In this document: positions 1-5,277 of the stretch, one piece after another
Numbering within the stretch: the first letter of the stretch is position 1
Layout: every line of letters begins with the position of its first letter
Assembly (NCBI GenBank): GCA_025980505.1
Contig: JAICXI010000166.1
Coordinates: 1 to 5,277, forward strand
DNA length: 5,277 bases
Reading direction: 5' to 3'
From: a bacterium
GTDB lineage: Bacteria; Oederibacteriota; Muellerivitia; Muellerivitales; Muellerivitaceae
Position numbers and translations under genes: made by a program
The notes under the pieces: model-generated
What the model saw: only the letters and a program-made list of their open reading frames with translations
Told to the model about the DNA's origin: nothing
Databases searched by the model: none

Positions 1-25
1 GGGCGCGGTTTTCAAGGGCGGCTCC

Positions 26-54
26 TTGACCGGACGGAAAGGCGGCGGTAAAAG
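26..54 (+). promoter_or_regulatory. Possible sigma-70-like promoter for the 120-1505 gene
   Basis: TTGACC at 26-31 matches the -35 consensus at five of six bases. It is followed after exactly 17 bases by TAAAAG at 49-54, which matches the -10 consensus at four of six. A second -10-like hexamer, TAAAAT (78-83), has no good -35 partner at normal spacing. Either would give a leader of a few tens of bases before the ATG at 120. The host's promoter consensus is unknown, so this is only a motif match. The rest of 1-119 shows no convincing gene. Confidence 0.3.
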
Positions 55-119
55 GGGAACGGGGGCCGGGACTGTTGTAAAATGGGCGGTCTTCAAACGA
101 TTTCAAAGGCCCGACTTCG

Positions 120-1505
120 ATGCAAGGATTTTTTTCTAACCGGAACCTGGCGGGACTGGCGGTTTGCCTGTTCCTCTGCGGCCCCGTGGCCGCGGGAGCC
201 CACGACATCCTCTTTTACTACAACAGCCAGGATGGGACGGACGGGGCCCTTTTGGAATGCGTTTCCATCCTGGAGGCCGCCGGGAACCAGGTGACGAAAG
301 TGGACGTGCGCGGGAAAAACCTGGATCCGTCGGGCGACAACTGGGGTCCGCCCCACGACCAAGTGTGGGACATGCGGTACGTGAACAGGGATGCAACCCT
401 TTGCGGAAGCGGTCGGCAGGGCGCCGCCGATTATTTCGACGGCCGGTGGCGGCGCAAGGCCTTGGACTACCTGGGCCATTGCGGGCGCCTTTTCATCGGC
501 GCCGAGCATTACCAGCTGGCCGACCGCGACGAGGGCATCTACCGTTTCCTGGAGGCGGCGGAAGCCGTTCGGAGGGGGTACGACGACTGTCCCCCTTCGG
601 GGCGCGGCAACAGCTCCACCGGCGGGCCCGATTTTTACCCTGTGTTGAACGGGCTGGGCCCGGCCTCCTTTTACGGCGAATATGTGGGGGGCATCCCCTC
701 GGCTTATTTGACCGGCACCAGTTTCGTGGAGACCCGCGGGAATTGGGAAGGCGACGACGGGGTCAAGCGCTCCATCGCCTCGGGTTGGGCGGGCGGCCAG
801 TTGGGCGGGGAAATCAACGCCCCCCCCTGCGCCCGGGGCAGGCTTTTCATGGTCTGGGACGCGACCATGTGGACCCTGTGGCAAAAGGGAATGCACGACC
901 AGGTCCGGCCGGGACCTCCGGTTTGGGACGAATCCTCCTGGTTTTCCTGGCAGCCCCGGCCGGAAGAGGACGATCCCCGGAGGTTGGAAAGCGCCAAGCA
1001 GGCGACCCGGAGGTTTTTCCCCGCCGTGGCACGCTGGCTTGGGAGCGGCGGGTGTCCCTGCACTGGAACCGTTCCGGCCACGGTCCCGCCCCTTCCGGCG
1101 CCGGAAGTCATCCTCCGGGCCATCGCAGGCCCGGTGCCGGGGAGGACCCCCGCGGCCGTCCCCGTTCCGCCGGCGGCGGTCCAGCCCGTGGCGGCGCCTG
1201 GCACGCCGGCCGTCCCTTCCCAACCGGTTACCCTTGTCTTCAGCGAGCCGCCGGTCAACCTTTACATGCGTTTCAAGGATGGTCCGGGACAATACCGGTT
1301 GGATATATGGGACGACCGGGGGAACGATTTAAAAACCGTCTACTCCCAGGAGATAACCACCCAAGGGGAAGACTGGACCTCTTGGGACGGGACCGATGAA
1401 CAGGGCCGGTGGATGCCGTGGGGCACCTATTCGGCGGTCTTTTCAAAGGATGGAAGGATCCTCCGGAAAATAACCCTTGTTTGGATTTCATCCCACTCCC
1501 CCTGA
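120..1505 (+). CDS. Secreted protein: GATase1-like domain, Pro-rich linker, C-terminal FlgD-Ig-like domain
   Basis: The 461-residue product starts with a Sec signal peptide: a polar start, a hydrophobic stretch at about 11-24, and a likely cut after AGA (25-27). No lipobox is visible although Cys16 and Cys20 lie inside it. Residues about 28-300 look like a class I glutamine-amidotransferase-like fold: strand DILFYY then a helix, a DQVWDMRYV strand (80-87), a GRLFIGAEHYQ turn (122-132) where family members read GGxLFLxGEN, and GRLFMVWDATMW (240-251) near the end. No Cys sits at the nucleophile turn, so this is probably a non-catalytic relative. Residues about 315-375 are a Pro/Ala/Val-rich linker. 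Residues about 377-456 match the FlgD-Ig-like fold, with the hallmark WDGTDEQG (422-429), then a P-x-G-x-Y turn and closing strands. In several phyla such C-terminal domains occur on exported proteins, so a surface or secreted location is inferred. AAAGG at 105-109 is the probable ribosome site. The exact role is unknown. The FlgD-Ig call is firmer than the N-terminal fold call. Confidence 0.85.
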   Translation: MQGFFSNRNLAGLAVCLFLCGPVAAGAHDILFYYNSQDGTDGALLECVSILEAAGNQVTKVDVRGKNLDPSGDNWGPPHDQVWDMRYVNRDATLCGSGRQGAADYFDGRWRRKALDYLGHCGRLFIGAEHYQLADRDEGIYRFLEAAEAVRRGYDDCPPSGRGNSSTGGPDFYPVLNGLGPASFYGEYVGGIPSAYLTGTSFVETRGNWEGDDGVKRSIASGWAGGQLGGEINAPPCARGRLFMVWDATMWTLWQKGMHDQVRPGPPVWDESSWFSWQPRPEEDDPRRLESAKQATRRFFPAVARWLGSGGCPCTGTVPATVPPLPAPEVILRAIAGPVPGRTPAAVPVPPAAVQPVAAPGTPAVPSQPVTLVFSEPPVNLYMRFKDGPGQYRLDIWDDRGNDLKTVYSQEITTQGEDWTSWDGTDEQGRWMPWGTYSAVFSKDGRILRKITLVWISSHSP

Positions 1506-1534
1506 GGGGCTGTGGTAAGCTAGTCGGGTTTTTT
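1500..1534 (+). terminator. Weak intrinsic terminator candidate at the end of the first gene
   Basis: A CCCC-TGA-GGGG mini-hairpin (1499-1509) has the stop codon of the preceding gene as its loop. A competing stem pairs 1500-1505 (one bulge) with TCGGG (1524-1528), with an inner GCT/AGC pair. Six T (1529-1534) follow directly, as in an intrinsic terminator. The stems are short, so efficiency is doubtful. The same T run can instead pair with AAAACCC downstream (stem 1526-1532 with 1543-1549). Confidence 0.3.
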
Positions 1535-1584
1535 GAGGTGGGAAAACCCCTGGAAGCGTTCCGGGATCCCGGGCTCCGGGTATT

Positions 1585-1632
1585 CGGAACCGCCAAGGGC
1601 CTTTTCCCCGGTTCCCGAGCCACTGCGGTTCC
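1585..1632 (+). repeat. Competing inverted repeats in the leader of the second gene
   Basis: GGAACCG (1586-1592) is the exact complement of CGGTTCC (1609-1615). One base longer, GGAACCGC (1586-1593) is also the exact complement of GCGGTTCC (1625-1632). The two stems cannot form together. Just upstream is a perfect 12-bp palindrome, CCGGGATCCCGG (1561-1572). These lie in the 161-bp gap between genes, which otherwise shows no gene and no convincing promoter. The repeats are certain as sequence. A regulatory role is only conjecture, since GC-rich DNA forms many short stems by chance. Confidence 0.5.
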
Positions 1633-1651
1633 ATCCGGAGTCTTGAATCTT

Positions 1652-1657
1652 AGGAGG
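1652..1657 (+). promoter_or_regulatory. Ribosome binding site fixing the start at 1667
   Basis: AGGAGG is a full-consensus Shine-Dalgarno sequence 9 bases before ATG 1667. It decides the start: the reading frame stays open upstream to an ATG at 1409, but that longer version overlaps the first gene and would bury the signal peptide in the middle of the protein. Confidence 0.85.
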
Positions 1658-1666
1658 CCGAAAATC

Positions 1667-2551
1667 ATGAAAAAAGCCGCGCTTTTCCTGCCCCTCTTGT
1701 TCATTTCCTTGCCCCATTCCTTGAATGCCTTGACCAATTCCTTGGATGAAAACCGGGCCGAGATTTCCCAGGTTTGGATCGACCGGCACAACGAGAAACT
1801 GCCCCTTGCCGTCCGGGGTTTGGTCAAAAAGCTCAAGGCCCGGCGGCATTCCCAGATCCTCCAATCCTTCCACCGGCACACGGTTCCCATGAGGCGGCTC
1901 AGCCTCTCCAGGGCCTCCTTCTTCGGCGTGCCAGCCGGGAAACCCCGGCCGGCCGAGGACGCGGTGCCCTTGGCGGCCCTTTACCAAGCCAGGGCCCAGG
2001 GGCAAACCTTCCTGATCGCCGATTACGCCGATGACCTGGACCCCTTGAATGCCAGCTCGGACATCTACTTGAAGATCGGCCTCAAGTTCTGGCCCATCCT
2101 GCACGGGCAAGGGTACCGGGGATGCGCCCGGGTGATCACGCTGGGCAATAACCTGCCGGTCTTTTTCGAGGTGGACGCCTATGGCGGCGGGGCCCGCTGC
2201 GACCGGACCTACTTCATCCTGAACAAGGCCACCGTCCCGGCCATGACGGAGGAGGTGTACGACCACCCGGAAATGATCGACCCCCAAAGCTACGTCCTGG
2301 AAACCATCAAGATCGGCGTGTGGCTGGAGGGGTTCACCCTTTACAAGGATGTGGACGGCGATGGCGCCTTGGAAATCGTCAACAGCACGGATGCCGAATG
2401 CCCGCCGGACCTGAAGACTTTGCTGAAGGACAAGTACAAGCTGGTGGACAACGATTTCGCCGGGGCTTTCCGGAAGACGTTCTCGGTTTACAAGTGGAAC
2501 GACTCCAAGTCCAAGTTCGAGGACTTGGGCGACTATTATTATTCCTATTGA
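1667..2551 (+). CDS. Hypothetical secreted protein with a DxDxDG calcium-loop-like motif
   Basis: The 294-residue product is not one I recognise. It opens with a textbook signal peptide: MKK, a hydrophobic core to about residue 16, and a probable cut after LNA (19-21), giving a mature protein of about 273 residues exported from the cytoplasm. Residues about 22-75 are charged and helical (many Lys, Arg, Glu). The central part, about 110-200, looks like mixed alpha/beta with aromatic strands. A single DVDGDGALEIVN segment (228-239) has Asp at loop positions 1, 3 and 5 and Gly at 6, like the calcium loops of EF-hand, dockerin or FG-GAP proteins. With only one copy, metal binding is possible but unproven. 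Mature cysteines are Cys153, Cys178 and Cys245, so at most one disulphide plus a free thiol. The C-terminus is Tyr-rich (YYYSY) and might be an outer-membrane or packing feature. It is flanked by a leader and a strong terminator, so it is probably transcribed alone. Confidence 0.82.
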   Translation: MKKAALFLPLLFISLPHSLNALTNSLDENRAEISQVWIDRHNEKLPLAVRGLVKKLKARRHSQILQSFHRHTVPMRRLSLSRASFFGVPAGKPRPAEDAVPLAALYQARAQGQTFLIADYADDLDPLNASSDIYLKIGLKFWPILHGQGYRGCARVITLGNNLPVFFEVDAYGGGARCDRTYFILNKATVPAMTEEVYDHPEMIDPQSYVLETIKIGVWLEGFTLYKDVDGDGALEIVNSTDAECPPDLKTLLKDKYKLVDNDFAGAFRKTFSVYKWNDSKSKFEDLGDYYYSY

Positions 2552-2590
2552 GGCGGAGGGTATCCGGGACTTCCACGCCTTGACCTTTTA

Positions 2591-2622
2591 AGGGGCTTTC
2601 GCCGACGGCGGGGGCCTTTTTT
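2591..2622 (+). terminator. Intrinsic (rho-independent) terminator of the second gene
   Basis: A hairpin lies about 40 bases after the stop codon. GGC at 2594-2596 pairs with GCC at 2614-2616, three U-G wobbles follow, then CGCC (2600-2603) pairs with GGCG (2607-2610) around a GAC loop. Six T follow directly (2617-2622). Strong GC stem plus T tract is the classic form, and it separates the second gene from the reductase gene. Confidence 0.85.
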
Positions 2623-2628
2623 GTTTCC

Positions 2629-2665
2629 GGGGTCCGGGGGGATATGGGTGCGGTCCCCGGACCCC
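2629..2665 (+). repeat. Perfect 11-bp inverted repeat before the aldo/keto reductase gene
   Basis: GGGGTCCGGGG (2629-2639) and CCCCGGACCCC (2655-2665) are exact complements separated by 15 bases. In RNA this would form a very stable hairpin. It ends 25 bases before the ATG at 2691 and starts 6 bases after the T tract of the preceding terminator. Downstream there is only a weak T-containing stretch (TTGATTT), so a second back-up terminator is possible but not compelling. An operator or a structured leader for the next gene is the alternative. Confidence 0.8.
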
Positions 2666-2690
2666 TTGATTTCCCATCGAAAGGACCGGC

Positions 2691-3608
2691 ATGGGCGGCT
2701 TGAACGAATTTGAACTTGGGATCGGGACCTGGGCCTGGGGCGACACCTCGGTTTGGAAATTCGGCCGGGGTTACGGCGAGGAGGACCTGAGGCGCGTTTT
2801 TTCAACCGCTCTGGACTCCGGCGTCCGTTTTTTCGACACGGCGGAAGTTTACGGCAAGGGGAAATCGGAGCTTTACCTGGGCCGGTTCCTCCGGGAACGC
2901 CCGGACCGGAAGATTTACATCGCGACCAAATTCGCCCCCTGGCCCTGGCGGTGGAGCACGTCCCAATTGTTGAAGGCCCTCAAGGCCAGCCTTCAAAGGC
3001 TCGGTTTGGAGCGGGTGGACCTCTACCAGATGCACTGGCCCAGCCCGCCGAGGTCCATCCGGGCCTGGATGGAGCCCCTGGCCCAGGCCGTCAAGGAAGG
3101 CCTGGCCCGGGAAGTGGGGGTTTCCAATTACGGGCGCTCCGGCATGCTGCGGGCCCAAGAGGCGCTGGGCCGCCACGGAGTGGCTTTGGCTTCCAACCAG
3201 GTGCAATACAGCCTGGTGCGGCGCAAAAACGAGTTCAACGGCCTCCTGGACGAATGCGCCACAACGGGGGTGAAATTCATCGCCTATAGCCCGCTGGGCA
3301 TGGGCATGCTTTCGGGCAAATACGGGCCCTCCCATCCTCCCCAGGGGCCCCGGGCGCTCTTTTATCCCAAGGGACAGTTGGCGCGCATCCAACCCTTGGT
3401 GGAGCTGTTGCGCCGTATCGGGGAAAACCACGGTGGAAAAACCTCCAACCAAGTGGCCTTGAACTGGATTTTAGGCAAGGGCACCCTCCCCATCCCGGGG
3501 GCCAAGACCGCGGCCCAGGCCGCGGAAAACGCGGGGGCCCTGGGTTGGCGCCTCACGCCGTCGGAAATGGCGGCCTTGGACGAAGCCAGCCTTTCGTTCA
3601 AGGGTTGA
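2691..3608 (+). CDS. Aldo/keto reductase, NADP(H)-dependent
   Basis: This 305-residue cytoplasmic TIM-barrel oxidoreductase would reduce aldehydes or ketones to alcohols using NADPH. The full catalytic tetrad is present: Asp49 and Tyr54 in FFDTAEVYG, Lys80 in IATKF, and His115 in QMHWP. Cofactor-site motifs follow in the usual order: GVSNY (143-147), SNQVQYS (168-174), AYSPLGMGMLSGK (198-210) and the nucleotide-binding IPGAKTAAQAAEN (268-280). The LGIGTWAWGD opening and GYG segment resemble the subgroup containing plant pyridoxal reductase (AtPLR-like). The substrate cannot be read from sequence, so no gene symbol is given. Length is normal for the family and there is no signal peptide. The start is supported by AAAGGA at 2680-2685, 5 bases before the ATG. 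The upstream terminator and inverted repeat suggest a single-gene transcript with its own control. Confidence 0.95.
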   Translation: MGGLNEFELGIGTWAWGDTSVWKFGRGYGEEDLRRVFSTALDSGVRFFDTAEVYGKGKSELYLGRFLRERPDRKIYIATKFAPWPWRWSTSQLLKALKASLQRLGLERVDLYQMHWPSPPRSIRAWMEPLAQAVKEGLAREVGVSNYGRSGMLRAQEALGRHGVALASNQVQYSLVRRKNEFNGLLDECATTGVKFIAYSPLGMGMLSGKYGPSHPPQGPRALFYPKGQLARIQPLVELLRRIGENHGGKTSNQVALNWILGKGTLPIPGAKTAAQAAENAGALGWRLTPSEMAALDEASLSFKG

Positions 3609-3666
3609 CGGAAGGGTTCGAAACACACCGGGAGGCCGTCCGGCGTCAAAACCTCCCTGCGGGTTG

Positions 3667-3686
3667 AAAAAGAGGAGCTTTTTTTT
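3667..3686 (+). other. Poly-T tract with small A/T hairpin in the gap after the reductase gene
   Basis: AAAAAG (3667-3672) pairs with CTTTTT (3678-3683) around AGGAG, and the T run continues to eight (3679-3686). Flanking GGTT (3662-3665) and AACC (3689-3692) extend the symmetry imperfectly. A further GGGAGG/CCTCCC stem (3630-3635 with 3652-3657) lies upstream. Together these could terminate the reductase transcript, but the stem next to the T run is A/T-rich and weak. The 98-bp gap holds no other gene. Confidence 0.35.
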
Positions 3687-3706
3687 AGAACCAAGGGGGT
3701 TCAAAG

Positions 3707-4507
3707 ATGGCTTGCCCGACGTTGTTGAACCGGTTGGGAAGGTTGAAATGGGGGCTGCTGGCGGCGGTGCTGATGGGGCTCCTGCCCCTGCTGGCTTCGG
3801 CGGACAGCGACGAGGGGGACCCCTCACGGGGAATGGCCCACTCCCTGAACATCGACGAAGCCTGGGTGGAAAACGCGGTCTATGTTTTCGCCTTCATGGA
3901 CAACGATTTTTCTGCGGGTCATTCCCTGGACCTGGAAGGCGAGGGGGTGGCGGCATTCACCAAGGATTTCGGGGCCGATTTGGCTTTTCCACAGGTTCTC
4001 CTGGAACAACCCTTGGGACAAGGGGCGGCCGCGTTGGGACCCATTGAATTGGACCTGCGGTACGTCTTCAGCCAATCCGGGACCGCGGAAAGCCCCGCCG
4101 CCGGCGTGTTTTCACTCCAAGCGGGAGGGGCCTATTGGGCCACTCCCAACAGCCGGTTTGGGGGCCTTGGAAGCACCTTCTCAGCGGCGGTCCTCGGGGC
4201 CTTCCGCTCCGGCCGGGTTTTCGTCCAGGGGAGCTATGGTTATGAAGCCGCCCTGGACCCCAACGCTTCCAGCCAGTGGGTGGCCAACACGGCCGTCGGA
4301 ACGGCTTTGGATTCCCATTGGGTGGCGCAACTGGAGGGGGATTTCGTCACCAATACGGAGCTGGAGGACGGTAGCCGGGGCAACCTCTGGGTCTTTGTGC
4401 CGGAAGTGGGATATCAAGCGGGGGATTGGTTCCTGGAGTTGGGGGAACAAATCCCGGCTTCCCAGTCCGGGACCACCTCGGTTTTGATGGTCGAGCGGGA
4501 TTTCTGA
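3707..4507 (+). CDS. Probable outer-membrane beta-barrel protein
   Basis: The 266-residue product has a signal peptide with basic residues (Arg9, Arg12, Lys14), a Leu/Ala-rich core (about 15-29) and a likely cut after ASA (30-32). There is no lipobox. The mature part of about 234 residues alternates polar and hydrophobic or aromatic residues in short strands joined by Gly/Asn/Asp/Ser turns, for example ELDLRYVFS, RVFVQGSYGYEAAL, HWVAQLEGDFV and LWVFVPEVGYQ. It ends in Phe, the usual C-terminal residue recognised by the BAM assembly machinery. The C-terminal third resembles small porin-like 'transporter' proteins of the phenol-degradation MetA-like group, but this is an impression of style, not a firm match. 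It would sit in the outer membrane as a small channel or structural barrel; cargo is unknown. AAGGGGG (3693-3699) about 7 bases before the ATG serves as ribosome site. The gene converges with the EAL-protein gene 21 bp downstream. Confidence 0.78.
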   Translation: MACPTLLNRLGRLKWGLLAAVLMGLLPLLASADSDEGDPSRGMAHSLNIDEAWVENAVYVFAFMDNDFSAGHSLDLEGEGVAAFTKDFGADLAFPQVLLEQPLGQGAAALGPIELDLRYVFSQSGTAESPAAGVFSLQAGGAYWATPNSRFGGLGSTFSAAVLGAFRSGRVFVQGSYGYEAALDPNASSQWVANTAVGTALDSHWVAQLEGDFVTNTELEDGSRGNLWVFVPEVGYQAGDWFLELGEQIPASQSGTTSVLMVERDF

Positions 4508-4508
4508 G

Positions 4509-4523
4509 GGCCGGGGACCGGCC
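4509..4523. terminator. Short perfect hairpin between convergent genes
   Basis: GGCCGG (4509-4514) and CCGGCC (4518-4523) are exact complements around a GGA loop, filling most of the 21-bp space between the two convergent stop codons. The position suits a shared bidirectional terminator. No real T tract follows on either strand, so intrinsic termination would be weak. Confidence 0.4.
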
Positions 4524-4528
4524 ACTCT

Positions 4529-5277
4529 TCAACCCAGCGGGTTCAAGTGCTCGAAGTATTGGGTGTTGATGTCCACGCAGAGGATGCACTTTTTTTCGGC
4601 GCTGTCCTGGAAGGACAAGGCGTAAGTCACGCAAAGGTTCCCGGAAGCCATGGACAGGCAGGGGTCGGAGAGATAGGTCGTTTTGCGCATGCCCGATTCC
4701 ACCAACATGTAGAAATAATCCTTGAGCGTATGGTCCGAGCCCTTGTGGGGCGGGCGGAAAACGTCGGGGTTCCGGCGCGATTCCTCGGGCAAGCTGAAAA
4801 CCGCCTCGCTGACCTGGATGCCGTCCTCGTCCAGGACGTAAAGGCACTCCACCTGGGGAAAGAAACGGATGAGCTCCGCAAGCTTTTCGTCGAACTGCCG
4901 GATTTCCAACCGGGAAAGGCTCTCCAGGATCTCGCGGGTCATGGTTTCGTACCGGCGCAGGTTTTTCCGTTTGACGTTCAATTGCTCGATGGCCTTGCGC
5001 TTGAAGCTTTCCCCCAATGTCTCGACCCGCCGCAATACTTCCGCCGAATCCAATTCCTGCCGGGGAAGGGGTTTGGCGAAATAGTAGCCCTGGATCATGT
5101 CCGCGCCCATGTCGAGGCAGGCGGTGGCTTCTTCCGCGCTTTCCACTCCTTCGGCGATCAGGATGGCCCCGATCTTTTGGGCCAAGGAGGCCAGGGACTT
5201 GAAGACCTCCTGCTTGTAGTAGTCCAAATGGATGCTTTTGACCAGGTAACGGTCCACCTTAAGGATGTCGGGCTTCA
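4529..5277 (-). CDS. EAL-domain c-di-GMP phosphodiesterase-type protein with C-terminal PDC/Cache-like sensor domain (5' end outside window)
   Basis: The frame is open to the window edge, so the N-terminal part is missing; the GTG at 5257 is internal, not the start. About 248 residues are visible. They begin with KPDILKVDRYLV, the late-EAL strand usually written as PDYLKIDRSLI, then AEGVE (5141-5155) and QGYYFAKP (from 5092 downward). These are conserved active-site and c-di-GMP-binding positions of EAL phosphodiesterases, which cleave c-di-GMP to pGpG. The EAL signature itself and the DDFG motif lie beyond the edge, so activity cannot be judged. A charged helical linker, probably coiled coil, follows (about 75-135 counted from the GTG). 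The last 110 residues look like a soluble PDC/Cache fold: LYVLDEDG strand, DYFYMLVESG, then SDPCLSMASGNLCVTYALSF and CILCVDI. EAL followed by a PAS/PDC-like domain is also the layout of Bacillus YkuI. No membrane segment is seen, so it is probably a cytoplasmic ligand-controlled regulator of motility or biofilm state (inferred). Confidence 0.93.
   Translation of the reverse strand, partial: KPDILKVDRYLVKSIHLDYYKQEVFKSLASLAQKIGAILIAEGVESAEEATACLDMGADMIQGYYFAKPLPRQELDSAEVLRRVETLGESFKRKAIEQLNVKRKNLRRYETMTREILESLSRLEIRQFDEKLAELIRFFPQVECLYVLDEDGIQVSEAVFSLPEESRRNPDVFRPPHKGSDHTLKDYFYMLVESGMRKTTYLSDPCLSMASGNLCVTYALSFQDSAEKKCILCVDINTQYFEHLNPLG

Noticed and set aside
2..139. Open frame entering from the left edge, possibly the tail of an upstream gene
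   Set aside because: The 45 residues are Gly/Lys/Arg-rich with no recognisable domain, and the frame overlaps a promoter-like region and the start of the first gene. It cannot be supported from this window.
161..179. Lipoprotein signal at Cys16 or Cys20 of the first gene product
   Set aside because: The residues before each Cys (LAV and LFL) do not fit a lipobox, which needs a small residue just before Cys; an ordinary signal peptidase site AGA lies further on.
93..1292. 399-residue open frame on the - strand opposite the first gene
   Set aside because: Composition is Arg/Gly/Pro-heavy with no domain signal, and the opposite strand encodes a recognisable signal peptide and FlgD-Ig domain. 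Long antisense frames are expected in GC-rich coding DNA.
164..1399. 411-residue open frame on the + strand, offset from the first gene
   Set aside because: Same DNA as the first gene in another frame, rich in Arg, Gly and Pro, with no signal peptide or motif; a frame shadow.
1513..1521. Extended -10 promoter motif TGG-TAAGCT after the first gene
   Set aside because: No -35-like hexamer exists at 15-19 bases upstream; a single short motif is not enough.
1409..1666. Upstream in-frame extension of the second gene to the ATG at 1409
   Set aside because: It would overlap the first gene and place the signal peptide 86 residues inside the protein; the AGGAGG site clearly serves the ATG at 1667.
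1520..2287. 255-residue open frame on the - strand opposite the second gene
   Set aside because: Gly/Pro/Val-rich sequence without motifs; antisense shadow of a gene with a clear signal peptide and ribosome site.

Overview
The window is GC-rich, by eye around 60% or more, with G/C favoured at third codon positions. It carries five protein genes: four on the + strand and, at the right end, the 3' part of one on the - strand. Three of the five products begin with a Sec-type signal peptide and one of these looks like an outer-membrane beta-barrel ending in Phe, so the host is probably a Gram-negative (diderm) bacterium. A C-terminal FlgD-Ig-like domain on a secreted protein is common in less-studied diderm phyla such as Fibrobacterota, Elusimicrobiota and related candidate phyla. 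I cannot place the organism more precisely, and there is no sign of phage, insertion sequence, CRISPR, tRNA or rRNA.

Layout. 1-119: upstream region with a possible promoter. 120-1505: secreted protein with a glutamine-amidotransferase-like N-terminal domain, a Pro/Ala/Val-rich linker and a C-terminal FlgD-Ig-like domain. 1506-1666: non-coding leader rich in inverted repeats, beginning with a weak terminator candidate. 1667-2551: unrecognised secreted protein with one DxDxDG calcium-loop-like motif, preceded by a strong Shine-Dalgarno and followed by a convincing intrinsic terminator (2591-2622). 2629-2665: perfect 11-bp inverted repeat in the short gap before an aldo/keto reductase gene (2691-3608) with an intact catalytic tetrad. 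3609-3706: gap with an 8-T tract. 3707-4507: probable outer-membrane beta-barrel protein. 4529-5277 (-): C-terminal part of a c-di-GMP phosphodiesterase-type (EAL) protein with a downstream PDC/Cache-like sensor domain, running off the right edge and convergent with the barrel gene.

The genes do not form an evident pathway or operon. Each + strand gene is separated from the next by about 80-160 bp of non-coding DNA, and one gap has a clear terminator, so they are probably separate transcription units. The window reads as ordinary chromosomal DNA with envelope-related genes plus one housekeeping-type oxidoreductase. I found no convincing new multi-gene system. The items most worth a second look are the 37-bp inverted repeat before the reductase gene, the architecture of the first protein, the cysteine-rich sensor domain behind the EAL domain, and the repeat-rich leader of the second gene.
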